From positions 1-61,640 of the forward strand of contig DAJC01000011.1 of the NCBI GenBank assembly GCA_002498845.1: DNA of 61,640 nt, written 5' to 3'. Numbering within the stretch: position 1 is the stretch's first letter; the number at the start of each line of letters is the position of its first letter. The position numbers were made by a program, and so were the translations under genes. Below the pieces are notes generated by a model. That model made no database searches. It was not told the DNA's origin and worked only from the letters and a program-made list of their open reading frames with translations. Shown piece by piece: positions 43,845-55,822 of the stretch. This DNA comes from Thermoplasmatales archaeon UBA509 (lineage in GTDB: Archaea > Thermoplasmatota > Thermoplasmata > Thermoplasmatales > Thermoplasmataceae).

Positions 43845-45338
43845 GTGCAAGAGACCGGGACAGTTCTGAAGCACTTGAAGAAAGATCAGCTTGGCCTGAG
43901 ACACGCTATTTCACAGGCTGTAGCTTTAAACGCTCCTGCAGGGACAATAGTTTTGTATGTTACTTCCACAGCAGCTCTGATGTATTTTACATATGGTAGC
44001 TCCTATCCTAACGGTGCATTTGCCATTCCGCTGGTGCTGCTGCTTTCACTTGTGGTATATGGGCTGATGAGTTTCTCCATGTATGAATTCTCCAAGGAAA
44101 TCTCGAGTTCCGGAGGCTACTATACCTTCGTTTCAAGGGGCCTTGGCAGTTCTGCCGGTTATTTTACAGCAATATCATATGTCACATACCAGATGCTCAG
44201 TTTCACAGGATTTGGCCTGCTTGGATTCATCGGGTTCATTTATGGGATACTGCCTGAACTTGGTGTCAGCCTTCCATTTTCCAACTATCTGTGGATTCCT
44301 ATTATCCTGGCCTTCACCGGGTTTGTAACCGCTCTTATTTATGCAGGGATCAAACCCTCCCTCAAGTACGTCTTTTATGCCATCATAATTGAGGTAACCT
44401 TCTTCATTGTCACATCAATCGCGCTTCTTGTGAGATTTCATGGAGCCCTATCATCTGCACCGTTCACCGCTGCACCTGTGGGTAACGATCCCCTTCTTGT
44501 GAGTACCATGATGATATACGCAATCGGCACATTCGTTGGTATCGGCGGTGCCCTTCCAATTGCGGAAGAAACCAGCAGGCCCAAGAGGAATGTGCCCATA
44601 GCCATTCTCGCCACCATAGCAATCCTGGGAGTTACAATTATCCTCTCCGCGTATTCCCAGGTAATTGCGTGGGGACATCTCAACATGTACACCTTCGGTA
44701 CCAGCACACCATATCCTGTGCTGCTCATATATCAGCACGACTTTGGAATTTTGAGTCCGCTCATAATGATCCTGATGATTATTCTGGTTGCCAATTCTTA
44801 TTTCACTGCTACTGTATCTCTGGGCACAAATGCCAGCAGGGTGCTGTTTTCCCTTTCAAGGGAGAATGTGATCCATAAGAGCATATCTGATCTCGATCAC
44901 CGTACCGGAGTACCAAAAATTGCAATTCTTATAGTTGCCGCCATATCCATGGTTGTTGTCATTTCTGCCGGCCTTGTGTTCGAAAGGCTCTATCCCAACC
45001 AGCCATTCAATGCCCTCACCTATGCTTCACTGTTCCTACTTATACTTGAAAGCCCCATATCATACATGATACACATACTGACAAATACCTCGCTTTACAG
45101 GTTCCTGAAGAAGAACAATAAGAAAGTGAGCATTGTAAAGCATGTCCTCATTCCAGCCATCTCAACGGTGACGCTGTTATTCGCCATATTTGTTGCTGTC
45201 TATTTCAACCTCAGTGCTCCGTATATCTACGGAGTCTATGGTGCACTGGTATGGGTTGTGGCAATCATAGGGCTGACACTTTACGTCAGCCTCAAGAGGA
45301 AGGACAAGCTCGAACTGATTGGGGACTTCTCGCTCTGA
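43845..45338 (+). CDS. APC-family amino acid/polyamine permease
   Basis: The 497-residue protein has about 12 membrane helices of the LeuT-like APC fold. Features are an N-terminal unwound helix (HAISQAVALNAPAGTI), SSSGGYYTFVSRGLGSSAGY (about 85-104) and GIGGALPIAEETSRPKRNVP (about 225-245), the consensus amphipathic region. It probably imports amino acids for peptide-based growth. The start is GTG at 43845, with an AT-rich element about 27 nt upstream (43813-43823), so the message seems leaderless with a GTG start. Confidence 0.88.
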   Translation: MQETGTVLKHLKKDQLGLRHAISQAVALNAPAGTIVLYVTSTAALMYFTYGSSYPNGAFAIPLVLLLSLVVYGLMSFSMYEFSKEISSSGGYYTFVSRGLGSSAGYFTAISYVTYQMLSFTGFGLLGFIGFIYGILPELGVSLPFSNYLWIPIILAFTGFVTALIYAGIKPSLKYVFYAIIIEVTFFIVTSIALLVRFHGALSSAPFTAAPVGNDPLLVSTMMIYAIGTFVGIGGALPIAEETSRPKRNVPIAILATIAILGVTIILSAYSQVIAWGHLNMYTFGTSTPYPVLLIYQHDFGILSPLIMILMIILVANSYFTATVSLGTNASRVLFSLSRENVIHKSISDLDHRTGVPKIAILIVAAISMVVVISAGLVFERLYPNQPFNALTYASLFLLILESPISYMIHILTNTSLYRFLKKNNKKVSIVKHVLIPAISTVTLLFAIFVAVYFNLSAPYIYGVYGALVWVVAIIGLTLYVSLKRKDKLELIGDFSL

Positions 45339-45532
45339 GAACTCTCTTCCTATTTTATGCATAAATGCCAGCAACTATTCATAATCCCTATTACACAAAG
45401 CCCCTGTGGAAGACGTGTTCTTCTCTAGAGGCACATCATTTGAATTAGGCATTTTGTTAATCTAGGGGAAGAAAGATTATTGCAGTAAAATCAGGTCCGG
45501 TGAATCTAATTTGTTTTTTATGTAGCTTGATA

Positions 45533-45572
45533 GTATTTATATATTGAATTCCGATATCGATTTCGATATAGA
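45533..45572 (+). promoter_or_regulatory. TATA box and 7-2-7 palindromic operator of the PadR/ABC operon
   Basis: A TATA box (TATTTATATATT, about 45534-45545) is followed by the perfect inverted repeat ATATCGA-TT-TCGATAT at 45554-45569. It lies at the predicted transcription start. The location suits autorepression by the PadR regulator encoded next. Confidence 0.65.
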
Positions 45573-45587
45573 GTGGGCGATGATAGT

Positions 45588-46055
45588 ATGAAGGAAAGGA
45601 TGCACAGCTTTCCCGGTGAAGATGCACCTGCATTTGCCTTTGCGAAATCGTTCAGACGACATGGGGGTATGCGCTACTACGTTCTCTGGCTCCTAACGAA
45701 CGGACCCAAGAAGGGTTCTGAGTTAATGGATCAGATCCAGAAAGATACCATGGGATGGTGGCGCCCAAGTCCTGGAACAATATACCCACTTCTTAGCAAT
45801 ATGGAGAAGGAAGGCCTTATAACAAGGCTTCCGGACCTCAGGTATGAACTGACTACAGCTGGCAGGAATGAGATGGGTGTGGGAACAGGACAGGCAGCCC
45901 AAAACATTCCAATGGAGAGGCTGGTTGCTGATCTGGAAGGATATTCAGACTATCTGGAGGAGGAAAGGGATTCGGCTCTTCCCTATCTTGACAGGATTGA
46001 GGCAACAGCAAAAAGAATATTGAAAATCACGGAAGAGTTGAGGAAGGTGAAATGA
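45588..46055 (+). CDS. PadR-family transcription regulator
   Basis: The 155-residue protein has the PadR winged helix (YYVLWLLTNGPKKGSELMDQI, about 26-46, then WWRPSPGTIYPLLSNMEKEGLI, about 53-74) and a C-terminal helical dimerisation domain. PadR repressors commonly control multidrug ABC exporters and release DNA on binding the drug. The next two genes are such an exporter, 1 nt downstream, and a palindromic operator lies just upstream. The ATG at 45588 is favoured, and a GTG at 45573 would add five residues. Confidence 0.9.
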   Translation: MKERMHSFPGEDAPAFAFAKSFRRHGGMRYYVLWLLTNGPKKGSELMDQIQKDTMGWWRPSPGTIYPLLSNMEKEGLITRLPDLRYELTTAGRNEMGVGTGQAAQNIPMERLVADLEGYSDYLEEERDSALPYLDRIEATAKRILKITEELRKVK

Positions 46056-46056
46056 T

Positions 46057-47049
46057 TTGACGGCAATAATCGAAACGAGAAATCTGACTAAAATATACGG
46101 TGGAAAGGTAAAGGCACTTGATGATCTTAACATAAGTATAGAGGAAGGAGAAGTCTACGGGCTGCTGGGGCCCAATGGAGCTGGCAAGACCACAACCATA
46201 AACCTGCTGGTGACCAGGATCGCGCCAACATCAGGAACTGCAATAGTGAATGGATTTGACATAGTGAAGAATTCGCTTGAAGTCAGGAAATCCATAGGGG
46301 TTGTGCCGCAGGATCTCACTACAGACGAGGATCTTTCAGGATTCGAGAACCTGAAGATGGTATCCCAGTTTTATGATGTGCCTGCCGAGGAGGCAAAGGA
46401 ACGCATACACAAGCTTCTCTCAATGGTAAGTCTGGATGATGTTAAGGACAGGCTTGTGAGGCAATACTCGGGTGGAATGCGAAAGCGTCTTGAGCTCATA
46501 GCAGGACTGGTGCACGATCCCAAGATCCTTTTCCTGGATGAACCAACGCTGGGACTTGACGTTACTACCAGGACACAGATGTGGAAGTACGTCAGGGAAA
46601 TTCAGGAAAAACTTGATGTCACAATAATCCTCACAAGCCATTATCTGGAGGAGGTAGATGCTCTTGCAAACCGCATATCAATCATAGATCATGGAAAGGT
46701 GCTGGCCACCGGAACTTCTGAGGAACTTAAATCAAATCTTAAGGGCGATATCATACTGGCCACAATGAAGACTGACAGGGATGCCGAAACCCTGATGAAG
46801 TACCCCGGAGCAATTGAGGCTAAGGAGAATGGTCCCCGGGCAGTGCGCCTGAAAGTGCAGAACTCCGATGAGGAACTGCCTAAGATCATTCAGTACATTT
46901 CCGGCAACTCCCTTTCAATCACAAGGCTGACGGTGCAGAAACCAACCCTGGATGACGTATTCCTGGAATATACCGGAAATGAAATAAGGAGCGAAGAGCC
47001 CACGGATTCAAGACAGGAAATGATGAATCTCAGGAGGCTGAGAAGATGA
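46057..47049 (+). CDS. ABC exporter ATPase, daunorubicin-resistance (DrrA) type
   Basis: The 330-residue ATPase has Walker A (GPNGAGKTTTINLL, about 38-51), VPQDLTTDEDLSGFEN, the signature YSGGMRKRLELIAGL, Walker B (ILFLDEPTLGLD), and the C-terminal DrrA-like extension (TLDDVFLEYTGNEI). It drives export by the permease encoded next, with which it overlaps by 4 nt. The start is TTG at 46057, one base after the PadR stop, behind GAGGAAGGTGA. The PadR gene and these two form a self-regulated efflux operon. Confidence 0.92.
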   Translation: MTAIIETRNLTKIYGGKVKALDDLNISIEEGEVYGLLGPNGAGKTTTINLLVTRIAPTSGTAIVNGFDIVKNSLEVRKSIGVVPQDLTTDEDLSGFENLKMVSQFYDVPAEEAKERIHKLLSMVSLDDVKDRLVRQYSGGMRKRLELIAGLVHDPKILFLDEPTLGLDVTTRTQMWKYVREIQEKLDVTIILTSHYLEEVDALANRISIIDHGKVLATGTSEELKSNLKGDIILATMKTDRDAETLMKYPGAIEAKENGPRAVRLKVQNSDEELPKIIQYISGNSLSITRLTVQKPTLDDVFLEYTGNEIRSEEPTDSRQEMMNLRRLRR

Positions 47050-47840
47050 GCGGACTCGGACCACTTACATCACGGGAACTCAAGAAATGGTACAGGAATC
47101 CTGTTTCTCTTCTGACAGGTCTCATACAACCGTTCTTCTGGCTGGCACTCTTCGGCAGTGCCTTCAGCAAAATCTCAGCGTTCGGCCCGACCCTTCTTGA
47201 TGGTGCTCCCAACTATATAACCTACATTCTTGGTGGCGTCCTGACAATCATCGGGCTCTTCACTGCACTGTTCTCTGGAGTGAATCTCATATTTGACCGG
47301 AGGCTTGGAGTTCTTGGAAGATTTCTCATTGCCCCAATCAGAAGGAGTTCCATTGTGTTTTCCAAGATATTTGCATCCAGTGCAAGGATTCTTGTGCAGG
47401 TTGGGATCCTTATCCTTGCTGCTCTTCTGATACCAAATGGACTTGAATTCAAGCACGGATTCACCGTCCTGGATGCCCTTATACTCATAGCAGCGGTGAT
47501 GCTGGTTGCCCTGATCTTCACATCCATATTCACCACTCTTGCAGTGAGGATAACCAGGCCAGACACAATCTTCGGAGTGATAAACCTGGTCAACCTGCCT
47601 CTCCTCTTCGTGAGCTATGCCATGTTCCCTCCCGGACTCATGGCTGGATGGCTCAGCGACGCCGCAAAGTACAATCCTGTTTCATGGAGTGCGGAGACAA
47701 TAAGAACCGTGGTGATCAACGGAACCCTGACGGCATCGCAGATGGGCAGCATAGAACTGTGGCTTGGAGGACTGGCAATACTTGCTACCATTCTCCTGCT
47801 TATGGCATACTTTGTTTCAGAGAAAGAGATAAGAGAGTGA
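47046..47840 (+). CDS. ABC-2 type exporter permease (DrrB-like)
   Basis: The 264-residue permease has six membrane helices and the ABC-2 pattern: an N-terminal RELKKWYRNPVSLLTGLIQPFFWL, then GVLGRFLIAPIRRSSIVFSKI (about 87-107), and NLPLLFVSYAMFPPG (about 182-196). It pairs with the DrrA-like ATPase. Substrates in this group are lipophilic drugs or lipids. It is the last gene of the operon, followed at once by a hairpin and T-run terminator. Confidence 0.9.
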   Translation: MSGLGPLTSRELKKWYRNPVSLLTGLIQPFFWLALFGSAFSKISAFGPTLLDGAPNYITYILGGVLTIIGLFTALFSGVNLIFDRRLGVLGRFLIAPIRRSSIVFSKIFASSARILVQVGILILAALLIPNGLEFKHGFTVLDALILIAAVMLVALIFTSIFTTLAVRITRPDTIFGVINLVNLPLLFVSYAMFPPGLMAGWLSDAAKYNPVSWSAETIRTVVINGTLTASQMGSIELWLGGLAILATILLLMAYFVSEKEIRE

Positions 47841-47842
47841 GT

Positions 47843-47868
47843 TGTGGCAATTCTGCCACAGATTTTTT
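47843..47868 (+). terminator. Hairpin and T-run terminator of the ABC exporter operon
   Basis: A perfect 7-bp stem TGTGGCA-ATTC-TGCCACA (47843-47860) is followed by six T (47863-47868), beginning 3 nt after the permease stop. This looks like an intrinsic terminator. Confidence 0.75.
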
Positions 47869-48185
47869 AAATTACCGAAAAAATTCAGGCCAGTTGTTTT
47901 TAACCTGCATATGGCAATCTGTCATATTCTTCATTGACGCAACCATAATCTTGCTGTATTGTGTGAGATGACGGTATATGCACCCAGGGGCTGAAAGAAA
48001 TAAGATCTTCAGATTATGAATGGAAATCCTGCCGGGCTGGTTTCCCGCTCTCCAAAGAATATCTTCAACTGAACTTCCATCACCTTTGTGAACAGCCTCT
48101 GGTTCACGCTTCCTAAGTCACCCTTTATGATGACAAAGCAAGAAATTTATACATATGGGTGGCGATCATGTGGTGAGGAATATCC
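47869..48185. other. Intergenic region upstream of the radical SAM gene
   Basis: No gene was found in these 317 bases. An ATGATGA box-C-like motif occurs at about 48127-48135 without a matching D box. A TATA element (AAATTTATACAT, about 48148-48160) lies roughly 30 nt before the radical SAM ATG at 48186, so that message is probably leaderless. Confidence 0.35.
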
Positions 48186-49358
48186 ATGGATACTGGAGCC
48201 AGCAGTACAATAAATTTCAAGGTAAATGACGGTGTAGCTACCTTTTCAAATGGAAATACTGAGATTGCAAATTTCGATCTTGAGGGTCGCTTGATATCCT
48301 TCACAAAAAATGGAATTGCCTACAGGAGAACAATATCCAATACGTTCTATAAAATTCGAATCGAGGGGAATTTGAAAGTGATTGATTCCGTTTCTCATGC
48401 CGATGGGTCATCCATTCTGGAAGGATCATACAATCTGGCCAGAGAAGCAGTGAATGTGGGTAATGTTGCCCATGACGTTGACGTTGCCAGGAGAGTGGCA
48501 TCCAGGGATTTGCAATGGGCAGAGTCTGATTCCAAAAATCTTCTTTCATTGTATTCAGCGATTCCAGTAATTCCTCCAGACCAGCCCAGTGCATTGTTTC
48601 TGGAAATAACCAGTGGATGCAAATGGAACAGATGCACCCTCTGCAGAGGATATGAGACAAGGGACTACACCATAAAATCAATGGATGAATTCATTTCCCA
48701 CCTGGAGGCCGTAAAGGGTCATTACGGCTCAGGATTGTCATATCACAAATCTGTTTTCCTCGGTGACGTCAATGCACTTGATATTGACCAGAAGATGCTT
48801 CTTGATATCCTCGACAGCATTAAGGAAAAGCTGAACATTCCAGTATTTACAGCATTTGATATATTCACCACTCCAAAAAAGAAGAACATGATAAACTACC
48901 GCGATCTGAAGGATCACGGACTGGATCGAGTCTATGTATTCCTGGAAAGCGGGAGCTACAGGGTTATACGTCTCTTCAACAAGCATATCAATGTGACGGA
49001 GACGATGAATCTGGTTAACAACATCAAGGATCACGGTATCGGTGTAACCATAGTGGTAATGGCTGGCATTGGTGGAAAGAAATACAGCAGGGATCATGTT
49101 GAGGCCACTGCAAACATCATATCGCAGCTTGCCCTTGATAAGGGCGATTCTGTCATACTATCCCCAATAATAGAATCCGATGATTCAAATTATCTTGATA
49201 TCTCCAGCAAAGAAGGACTTTCTGATATGTCATTGCAGGAAAAGTACGCGCAGATGGACGATCTCACATCATCAATAAGGGATGCATTCAGGGATGTCAA
49301 CGGCAGGGACATGGATATACCAATCATTAAGTACGACCTCAGGGAATCAGCACTTTGA
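48186..49358 (+). CDS. Radical SAM protein with CX4CX2C cluster motif, function unknown
   Basis: The 390-residue protein has an N-terminal domain of about 130 residues that I do not recognise, then a radical SAM TIM barrel. Its cluster motif, SGCKWNRCTLCRGY (about 143-156), has CX4CX2C spacing rather than CX3CX2C. Some families with the WNRCTFC-like signature share this. Later barrel elements are FLGDVNALDID, TAFDIFTTPKK and RVYVFLESGS (about 255-264). No cobalamin domain or C-terminal cluster motif is visible. It is a single-gene unit, so the substrate cannot be inferred. Confidence 0.75.
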   Translation: MDTGASSTINFKVNDGVATFSNGNTEIANFDLEGRLISFTKNGIAYRRTISNTFYKIRIEGNLKVIDSVSHADGSSILEGSYNLAREAVNVGNVAHDVDVARRVASRDLQWAESDSKNLLSLYSAIPVIPPDQPSALFLEITSGCKWNRCTLCRGYETRDYTIKSMDEFISHLEAVKGHYGSGLSYHKSVFLGDVNALDIDQKMLLDILDSIKEKLNIPVFTAFDIFTTPKKKNMINYRDLKDHGLDRVYVFLESGSYRVIRLFNKHINVTETMNLVNNIKDHGIGVTIVVMAGIGGKKYSRDHVEATANIISQLALDKGDSVILSPIIESDDSNYLDISSKEGLSDMSLQEKYAQMDDLTSSIRDAFRDVNGRDMDIPIIKYDLRESAL

Positions 49359-49471
49359 AATGTTCACAACAGAGGGCAGCCGATGGGTTATTTCCCCGGA
49401 TCGCGTACCTTCATGTCGTGACTTATTGACTATTTTCTGCGGCTCAGGCCGGTCTACAGATCGAGGGCCGG

Positions 49472-50149
49472 TCACCCTATAACTGATCCTGCTGTTTTCC
49501 TGTTCCTGATGATATTTCCGTATTCAGACAGTTCTGTGCCATGTGTAACATAGATGCGTATGCCGGATCTCTTTGCAATGTTGAGGGCTGTCAGATCCAT
49601 GAATACATTGGGCCCAGCGCCGATGGATTTCCCTATGGCAAGGCTGATTGCCTCATCATATGTCAGTGATGGGATTTTCCTGGCATCGCTGTGCTTTCTT
49701 GGATCATCAGTATATACGCCATCCACTGAAGTTGCGTTGATCATTATGCGGGCATTTATCCTCTCTGCAAGGAGTGTGGAAACAGTGTCCGTGGTATGCC
49801 CAGGCTCAGTGCCCCCCATTACTGTGAACCGGTATATCCTGGCCAGTTCCGCAGCATCGTTTACCGTGGTGGGTATCTTGGAATTTGAATCCTCGAAGAA
49901 TGTGGAAAGGGCAAGGGCGTTCATCCTTGTTGCATTAATGCCAATTTCATCCAAAACATTATCGTTCACTCCGTATTTTCTGAGTTCAGAGATATATGAT
50001 CGGGCAAGAGACCCGCCGCCAACAACGATGCCAAACCTGTAACCTTCACCGAATTTCTGCAGTTCCCGGGCGAAACTCTCCATGAATGCCAGATTCAACC
50101 CGTCAGTTGAGATTATTGATCCACCAAGCGAAATAACTACTGATTCCAT
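49472..50149 (-). CDS. pyrH: UMP kinase (archaeal PyrH)
   Basis: The 225-residue amino-acid-kinase-fold enzyme phosphorylates UMP to UDP. It starts with [11 protein letters not shown] (about 4-14) and has [29 protein letters not shown] (about 117-134) and [14 protein letters not shown]. The ATG at 50149 is used. An upstream frame to 50203 would run through the promoter shared with the aRF1 gene. A bidirectional TATA (about 50168-50176) lies 23 nt upstream. Confidence 0.93.
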   Translation of the reverse strand: MESVVISLGGSIISTDGLNLAFMESFARELQKFGEGYRFGIVVGGGSLARSYISELRKYGVNDNVLDEIGINATRMNALALSTFFEDSNSKIPTTVNDAAELARIYRFTVMGGTEPGHTTDTVSTLLAERINARIMINATSVDGVYTDDPRKHSDARKIPSLTYDEAISLAIGKSIGAGPNVFMDLTALNIAKRSGIRIYVTHGTELSEYGNIIRNRKTAGSVIG

Positions 50150-50167
50150 TTCAAAACGCCAATTAAG

Positions 50168-50176
50168 GTTATATAC
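50168..50176. promoter_or_regulatory. Shared TATA element of pyrH and the aRF1 gene
   Basis: The sequence TTATATA and its flank is centred about 23 nt from the pyrH ATG on one side and 25 nt from the aRF1 ATG on the other. It could position leaderless transcripts in both directions. Confidence 0.45.
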
Positions 50177-50196
50177 GATTATAAATTTTCTGAGGG

Positions 50197-51447
50197 ATGG
50201 CAACAGACGATATGCAGATACGGAGGTACGAGTTCAAGAAAGCTCTGCAGGAGCTTGAGACCCTCAAGGGCAGGGGAACGGAACTCGTTTCACTGTATAT
50301 TCCACCAAACAAGCAGATATCCGATGTGGTGCAGTATCTGCGAGAAGAATATTCAACATCATCAAACATCAAGTCCAAGTCAACCAGGAAAAATGTGCTG
50401 GCGGCAATAGAATCAATAATGTCAAGGCTGAAGTCCTACAGGTTTGCGCCTGAAACAGGACTGGTGTTCTTTGTCGGTCACGTGGCAACCAGGGGCGATC
50501 AGACCGAGATGTACGTGAAGATTATTGAACCACCCGAGCCCATACAGACCTTCATGTATACATGCGATTCCTATTTTCACCTTGAACAGCTCAAGCAGTT
50601 CCTGGTTGAGAAGGAGATATACGGCCTCATAGTCATGGACAGGAAGGAGGCCACTGTTGGTTTCCTCAACGGCACGACCATACAGGTCGTCTCCAACGAG
50701 CAGTCCCTTGTTCCAAGCAAGCATCATCAGGGGGGGCAATCATCGCGACGGTATGAGCGGCTCATAGAGATCGCGGCCCATGAGTTTTTCAAGAAGGTTG
50801 GAGAAATCGCAAACAACGCCTTTATGCCGCTCATAAAGGACATCAAGGCTGTGTTCATTGGTGGCCCCGGAGCAACTAAGGAGTACTTCTTTGAAAAGGA
50901 TTACCTCCGGAACGAGGTCAAGGCCAAGGTGAAGGACCTGCTGGACATTGGATATACTGATGAAACAGGGCTCAGGGAAATTGTTGAAAAAGCTTCTGAA
51001 ACAATGAAGGAGATGCGAATAGCAAAGGAAAAAGACCTCATGAACAGATTCATGATGGAAATCAGGAAACCTGATGGCGGGCTTGGTGTCTACGGAGAGA
51101 CGGCCATCAAGAATGCACTTGAGCAGAAGTCCCTTGATCTGCTTATTATTTCAGAGGATCTCAACAAGGTTCACTACAGGTACCGATGTCCGCAATGCGG
51201 AAACACCCGCGAACTTATGACCAAGCCGGACGGAAATGTCATCTGCGACAAGTGTTCAACGCCAATGGTACTTGAGGAGGAAGAAGATCTTGTGGAGGTT
51301 TTCTACAGGCTTGCGGACGCTTCGGGTGCAAAAGTTGAGATAATATCCGGAAACAGCGACGAAGGGAAGCTACTGCAAAAAGCATTCGGCGGAATGGCGG
51401 GCATTCTGCGGTATGTTCCAAAGGCGGCAAATCCGCCGCAGCAGTAG
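50197..51447 (+). CDS. prf1: Peptide chain release factor aRF1
   Basis: The 416-residue translation termination factor recognises all three stop codons through NIKS (57-60) and YxCxxxF-like residues (YTCDSYF, about 121-127). It triggers peptide release through GGQ (179-181, in [11 protein letters not shown]). The C-terminal domain contains a zinc-ribbon-like insertion, CPQCG and CDKC (about 330-355). It is a universal archaeal gene and is fully intact. The 3' end meets the convergent nucleoside phosphorylase gene with a 2-nt gap. Confidence 0.97.
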   Translation: MATDDMQIRRYEFKKALQELETLKGRGTELVSLYIPPNKQISDVVQYLREEYSTSSNIKSKSTRKNVLAAIESIMSRLKSYRFAPETGLVFFVGHVATRGDQTEMYVKIIEPPEPIQTFMYTCDSYFHLEQLKQFLVEKEIYGLIVMDRKEATVGFLNGTTIQVVSNEQSLVPSKHHQGGQSSRRYERLIEIAAHEFFKKVGEIANNAFMPLIKDIKAVFIGGPGATKEYFFEKDYLRNEVKAKVKDLLDIGYTDETGLREIVEKASETMKEMRIAKEKDLMNRFMMEIRKPDGGLGVYGETAIKNALEQKSLDLLIISEDLNKVHYRYRCPQCGNTRELMTKPDGNVICDKCSTPMVLEEEEDLVEVFYRLADASGAKVEIISGNSDEGKLLQKAFGGMAGILRYVPKAANPPQQ

Positions 51448-51449
51448 AC

Positions 51450-52226
51450 CTAGTCGTGAAACTGGGAGAATATTCCCGCAACCCTGGCGAGCTGTCTCAT
51501 TCCTTCATCAGGGCTGTGGATACCGCTCCATTTCTCCTCATCAAGAATATCTGAAACTGTGAATACTGCTGCAGTCCTGAATCTTCTGGCCTTGCCCACT
51601 GCAAACAGTGCCGCAGCCTCCATCTCAACTGTCAGGACACCCATGGATCTGTATTCCCTCACTTCCTCAACAGTCTCGGCATAGGGGAAATCGATTGTCC
51701 AGGTTGGTCCTGCCATAAATTTTATGCCTGCGCTTCTCATGCCATTTCGAAGAAAATTAACAAGGTCAGGGCTGGGATAGTCATAGAGTGCCGGAGGAAG
51801 TATGTGATGGGAAACGCCCTCATCCCTCACGGCTTTCCGGCAAAGGACAATGTCATTTATGTTCATCTTCAGGGACAGGCCGCCGGCAATTCCAAGAATT
51901 AGGAAGTTAACTGCCCCAAGGCTGTGAAGTTCATCTGCAACGGTCGCAGTCATTGCGGCTCCTGCTCCAGGCATCATCAGATACAGTGATCGTGCAGAAT
52001 CTGAATAGTTCCTTACACTGACTGCATTCTTTTCACCATACGGTTCACTTACGGGCGTCAGCCCAAGATCTTCGGCGATCATTTCTGCAAGGGTTTTACT
52101 GTAAACAAATATGACATTTGCAGGTGAGGCCGGCATTCCTGCAGTGAATTCTGATGCCGCAAAAAGAGGGTGCTCTGCATGCTTCCTTGAATACTTCGGA
52201 AATTTCCTGGGGCTTATCCTGGCCAT
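51450..52226 (-). CDS. Purine/uridine nucleoside phosphorylase (PNP/UDP family 1)
   Basis: The 258-residue enzyme cleaves nucleosides with phosphate for salvage. Family signatures are ILGIAGGLSLKMNINDIVLC (about 111-130), the nucleoside-binding SHHILPPALYDYPSP, and VEMEAAALFAVGKARR (about 210-225), where Glu contacts ribose. The protein is typical of archaeal uridine/purine phosphorylases, but base preference cannot be told. It follows the PRC-barrel gene by 13 nt and is probably cotranscribed with it. Confidence 0.88.
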   Translation of the reverse strand: MARISPRKFPKYSRKHAEHPLFAASEFTAGMPASPANVIFVYSKTLAEMIAEDLGLTPVSEPYGEKNAVSVRNYSDSARSLYLMMPGAGAAMTATVADELHSLGAVNFLILGIAGGLSLKMNINDIVLCRKAVRDEGVSHHILPPALYDYPSPDLVNFLRNGMRSAGIKFMAGPTWTIDFPYAETVEEVREYRSMGVLTVEMEAAALFAVGKARRFRTAAVFTVSDILDEEKWSGIHSPDEGMRQLARVAGIFSQFHD

Positions 52227-52239
52227 GAATTCACCGAAA

Positions 52240-52533
52240 TCAGGAGGAAGTCCTCATCTTCTGCCCATTGGCTATGTCCACAACAAAGACATCCTTTAAA
52301 GATTTCATGGATCTCAATGGGATCATGTATCTTCCCTCCTTATCTAGAGGGAAATCACCATACCTGTTGGCGCCGGATGGCTTCACAAGAACGCTTTTTA
52401 TTATGCCGGTCTCTGTGTCAACAATGATGTTGTCCACTGTGCCTATAAGCTCCCCCTCCACGGTCATGACAGACTTCTTCATAAGATCGGAGGAAAATTT
52501 GCGCATGGACATATGCTCTTCCATGTCAATCAT
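52240..52533 (-). CDS. PRC-barrel domain protein
   Basis: The protein of about 97 residues is a small beta-barrel: SSDLMKKSVMTVEGELIGTVDNIIVDTETG, then VKPSGANRYGDFPLDKEGRYMIPL and FVVD at the end. PRC-barrels occur in RimM and photosynthetic reaction centres, and as stand-alone archaeal proteins linked to RNA or cell-division functions. Four in-frame ATGs (52533, 52524, 52512, 52506) compete. A TATA-like element at about 52541-52548 favours a start at 52524 or later. It lies 29 nt after the VAT gene. Confidence 0.85.
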   Translation of the reverse strand: MIDMEEHMSMRKFSSDLMKKSVMTVEGELIGTVDNIIVDTETGIIKSVLVKPSGANRYGDFPLDKEGRYMIPLRSMKSLKDVFVVDIANGQKMRTSS

Positions 52534-52562
52534 GCTTAAGTTTTTTTGTGCACGGATGGGGA

Positions 52563-54815
<2,253 letters not shown>

Positions 54816-54882
54816 TCAACAGTATAAGAAAATTCCCAAAGACGGTCGATGCAGATATTAAAGGTGTGCGGATATTTGCATA

Positions 54883-55722
54883 TTATTCCTCTCCTGAGGC
54901 AACAGGATTTGTTCCGTAGCTTATCCAGTCGCTCCAGCTACCGGCATACAGCCTGGGGGACCTTCCTGTCAGGATCAGGGCAACAAAATTTACGCATGAT
55001 GTTACTCCGGAACCACAGTAGACCACAGGTTCCCTGGCAATTCCGGCATAGATCCTTTCCAGATCAACAGTATTGCGGATTTTTCCGGGTCTCTCCTGCA
55101 CCGTGGTGTATTGGATGTTTATTGCCCCTGGAATGTGCCCGGCTCTGGAATCAATGGGCTCAAATTCACCCAGGTATCTTGGCCTGGCCCTTGAATCTAT
55201 GATCTCCAGGGATTCAAGATTTCTCCTTATTTCATCCATATCTGCTATTCTGGTCAGGAATTTCCCGGCTGTTGGGAGAAATGTACCCTTGTCTCGTGCG
55301 ACTCCTGGAAGCGTGGAAAGCTGGTAACCGCACTCTATCCAGCCGGTTATTCCACCGTCAAGTATTCTTGTGTTTTCATGCCCCATGCAGTTCATGAGGA
55401 ACCAGAGCCTTGATGCCCCTGAAAGATCGTCATCGTAACATATGATCATGGAATCGGAAGAGATGCCGAAATTCCTGAGTTTCATTGCAAGAACGGTGAA
55501 ATCCGGAAGTGGGTGCCTGCCGCCATGCTCTGATCTGCTGCCTGACAGATCTGCTTCCATGTCAAGCCTGAATGAACCGGGTATGTGGCCTTCCCGATAC
55601 CTTTCCATGGCCTTCTCCGGATTGCCAAGGTCATACCTGCAGTCAATCACCACTACGCTGCGGTTCCCCATATTTTCGTGAAGCCAGTTGGGTGTCACAA
55701 ATATGTCTTTGTACCCTGTCAT
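54883..55722 (-). CDS. Two-domain thiosulfate/3-mercaptopyruvate sulfurtransferase
   Basis: The 279-residue protein has two tandem rhodanese domains. The first is inactive-like, with DDDLSGASRLWF (about 98-109) in place of a Cys loop. The second has the catalytic Cys in VVYCGSGVTSC (about 239-249). CGSGVT is typical of the thiosulfate/mercaptopyruvate sulfurtransferase group. The ATG at 55722 is preferred. A TATA-like TTTATAGC (about 55745-55752) lies about 27 nt upstream, whereas the long frame to 55866 overlaps the divergent cysteine synthase gene. Sulfur assimilation from thiosulfate is a likely joint role. Confidence 0.88.
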   Translation of the reverse strand: MTGYKDIFVTPNWLHENMGNRSVVVIDCRYDLGNPEKAMERYREGHIPGSFRLDMEADLSGSRSEHGGRHPLPDFTVLAMKLRNFGISSDSMIICYDDDLSGASRLWFLMNCMGHENTRILDGGITGWIECGYQLSTLPGVARDKGTFLPTAGKFLTRIADMDEIRRNLESLEIIDSRARPRYLGEFEPIDSRAGHIPGAINIQYTTVQERPGKIRNTVDLERIYAGIAREPVVYCGSGVTSCVNFVALILTGRSPRLYAGSWSDWISYGTNPVASGEE

Positions 55723-55822
55723 ATCACCATACATGAAATAATTGCTATAAATGTTTGATCTGACATGATAATGCCTGCAGGAGAAATTGAAAGTGTAATA
55801 TCTCAATAATCTATGCACGTGC

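Noticed and set aside
48120..48160. Box-C-like ATGATGA as a C/D small RNA
   Set aside because: No CTGA box lies at a fitting distance downstream, and a TATA box for the radical SAM gene occupies the site.
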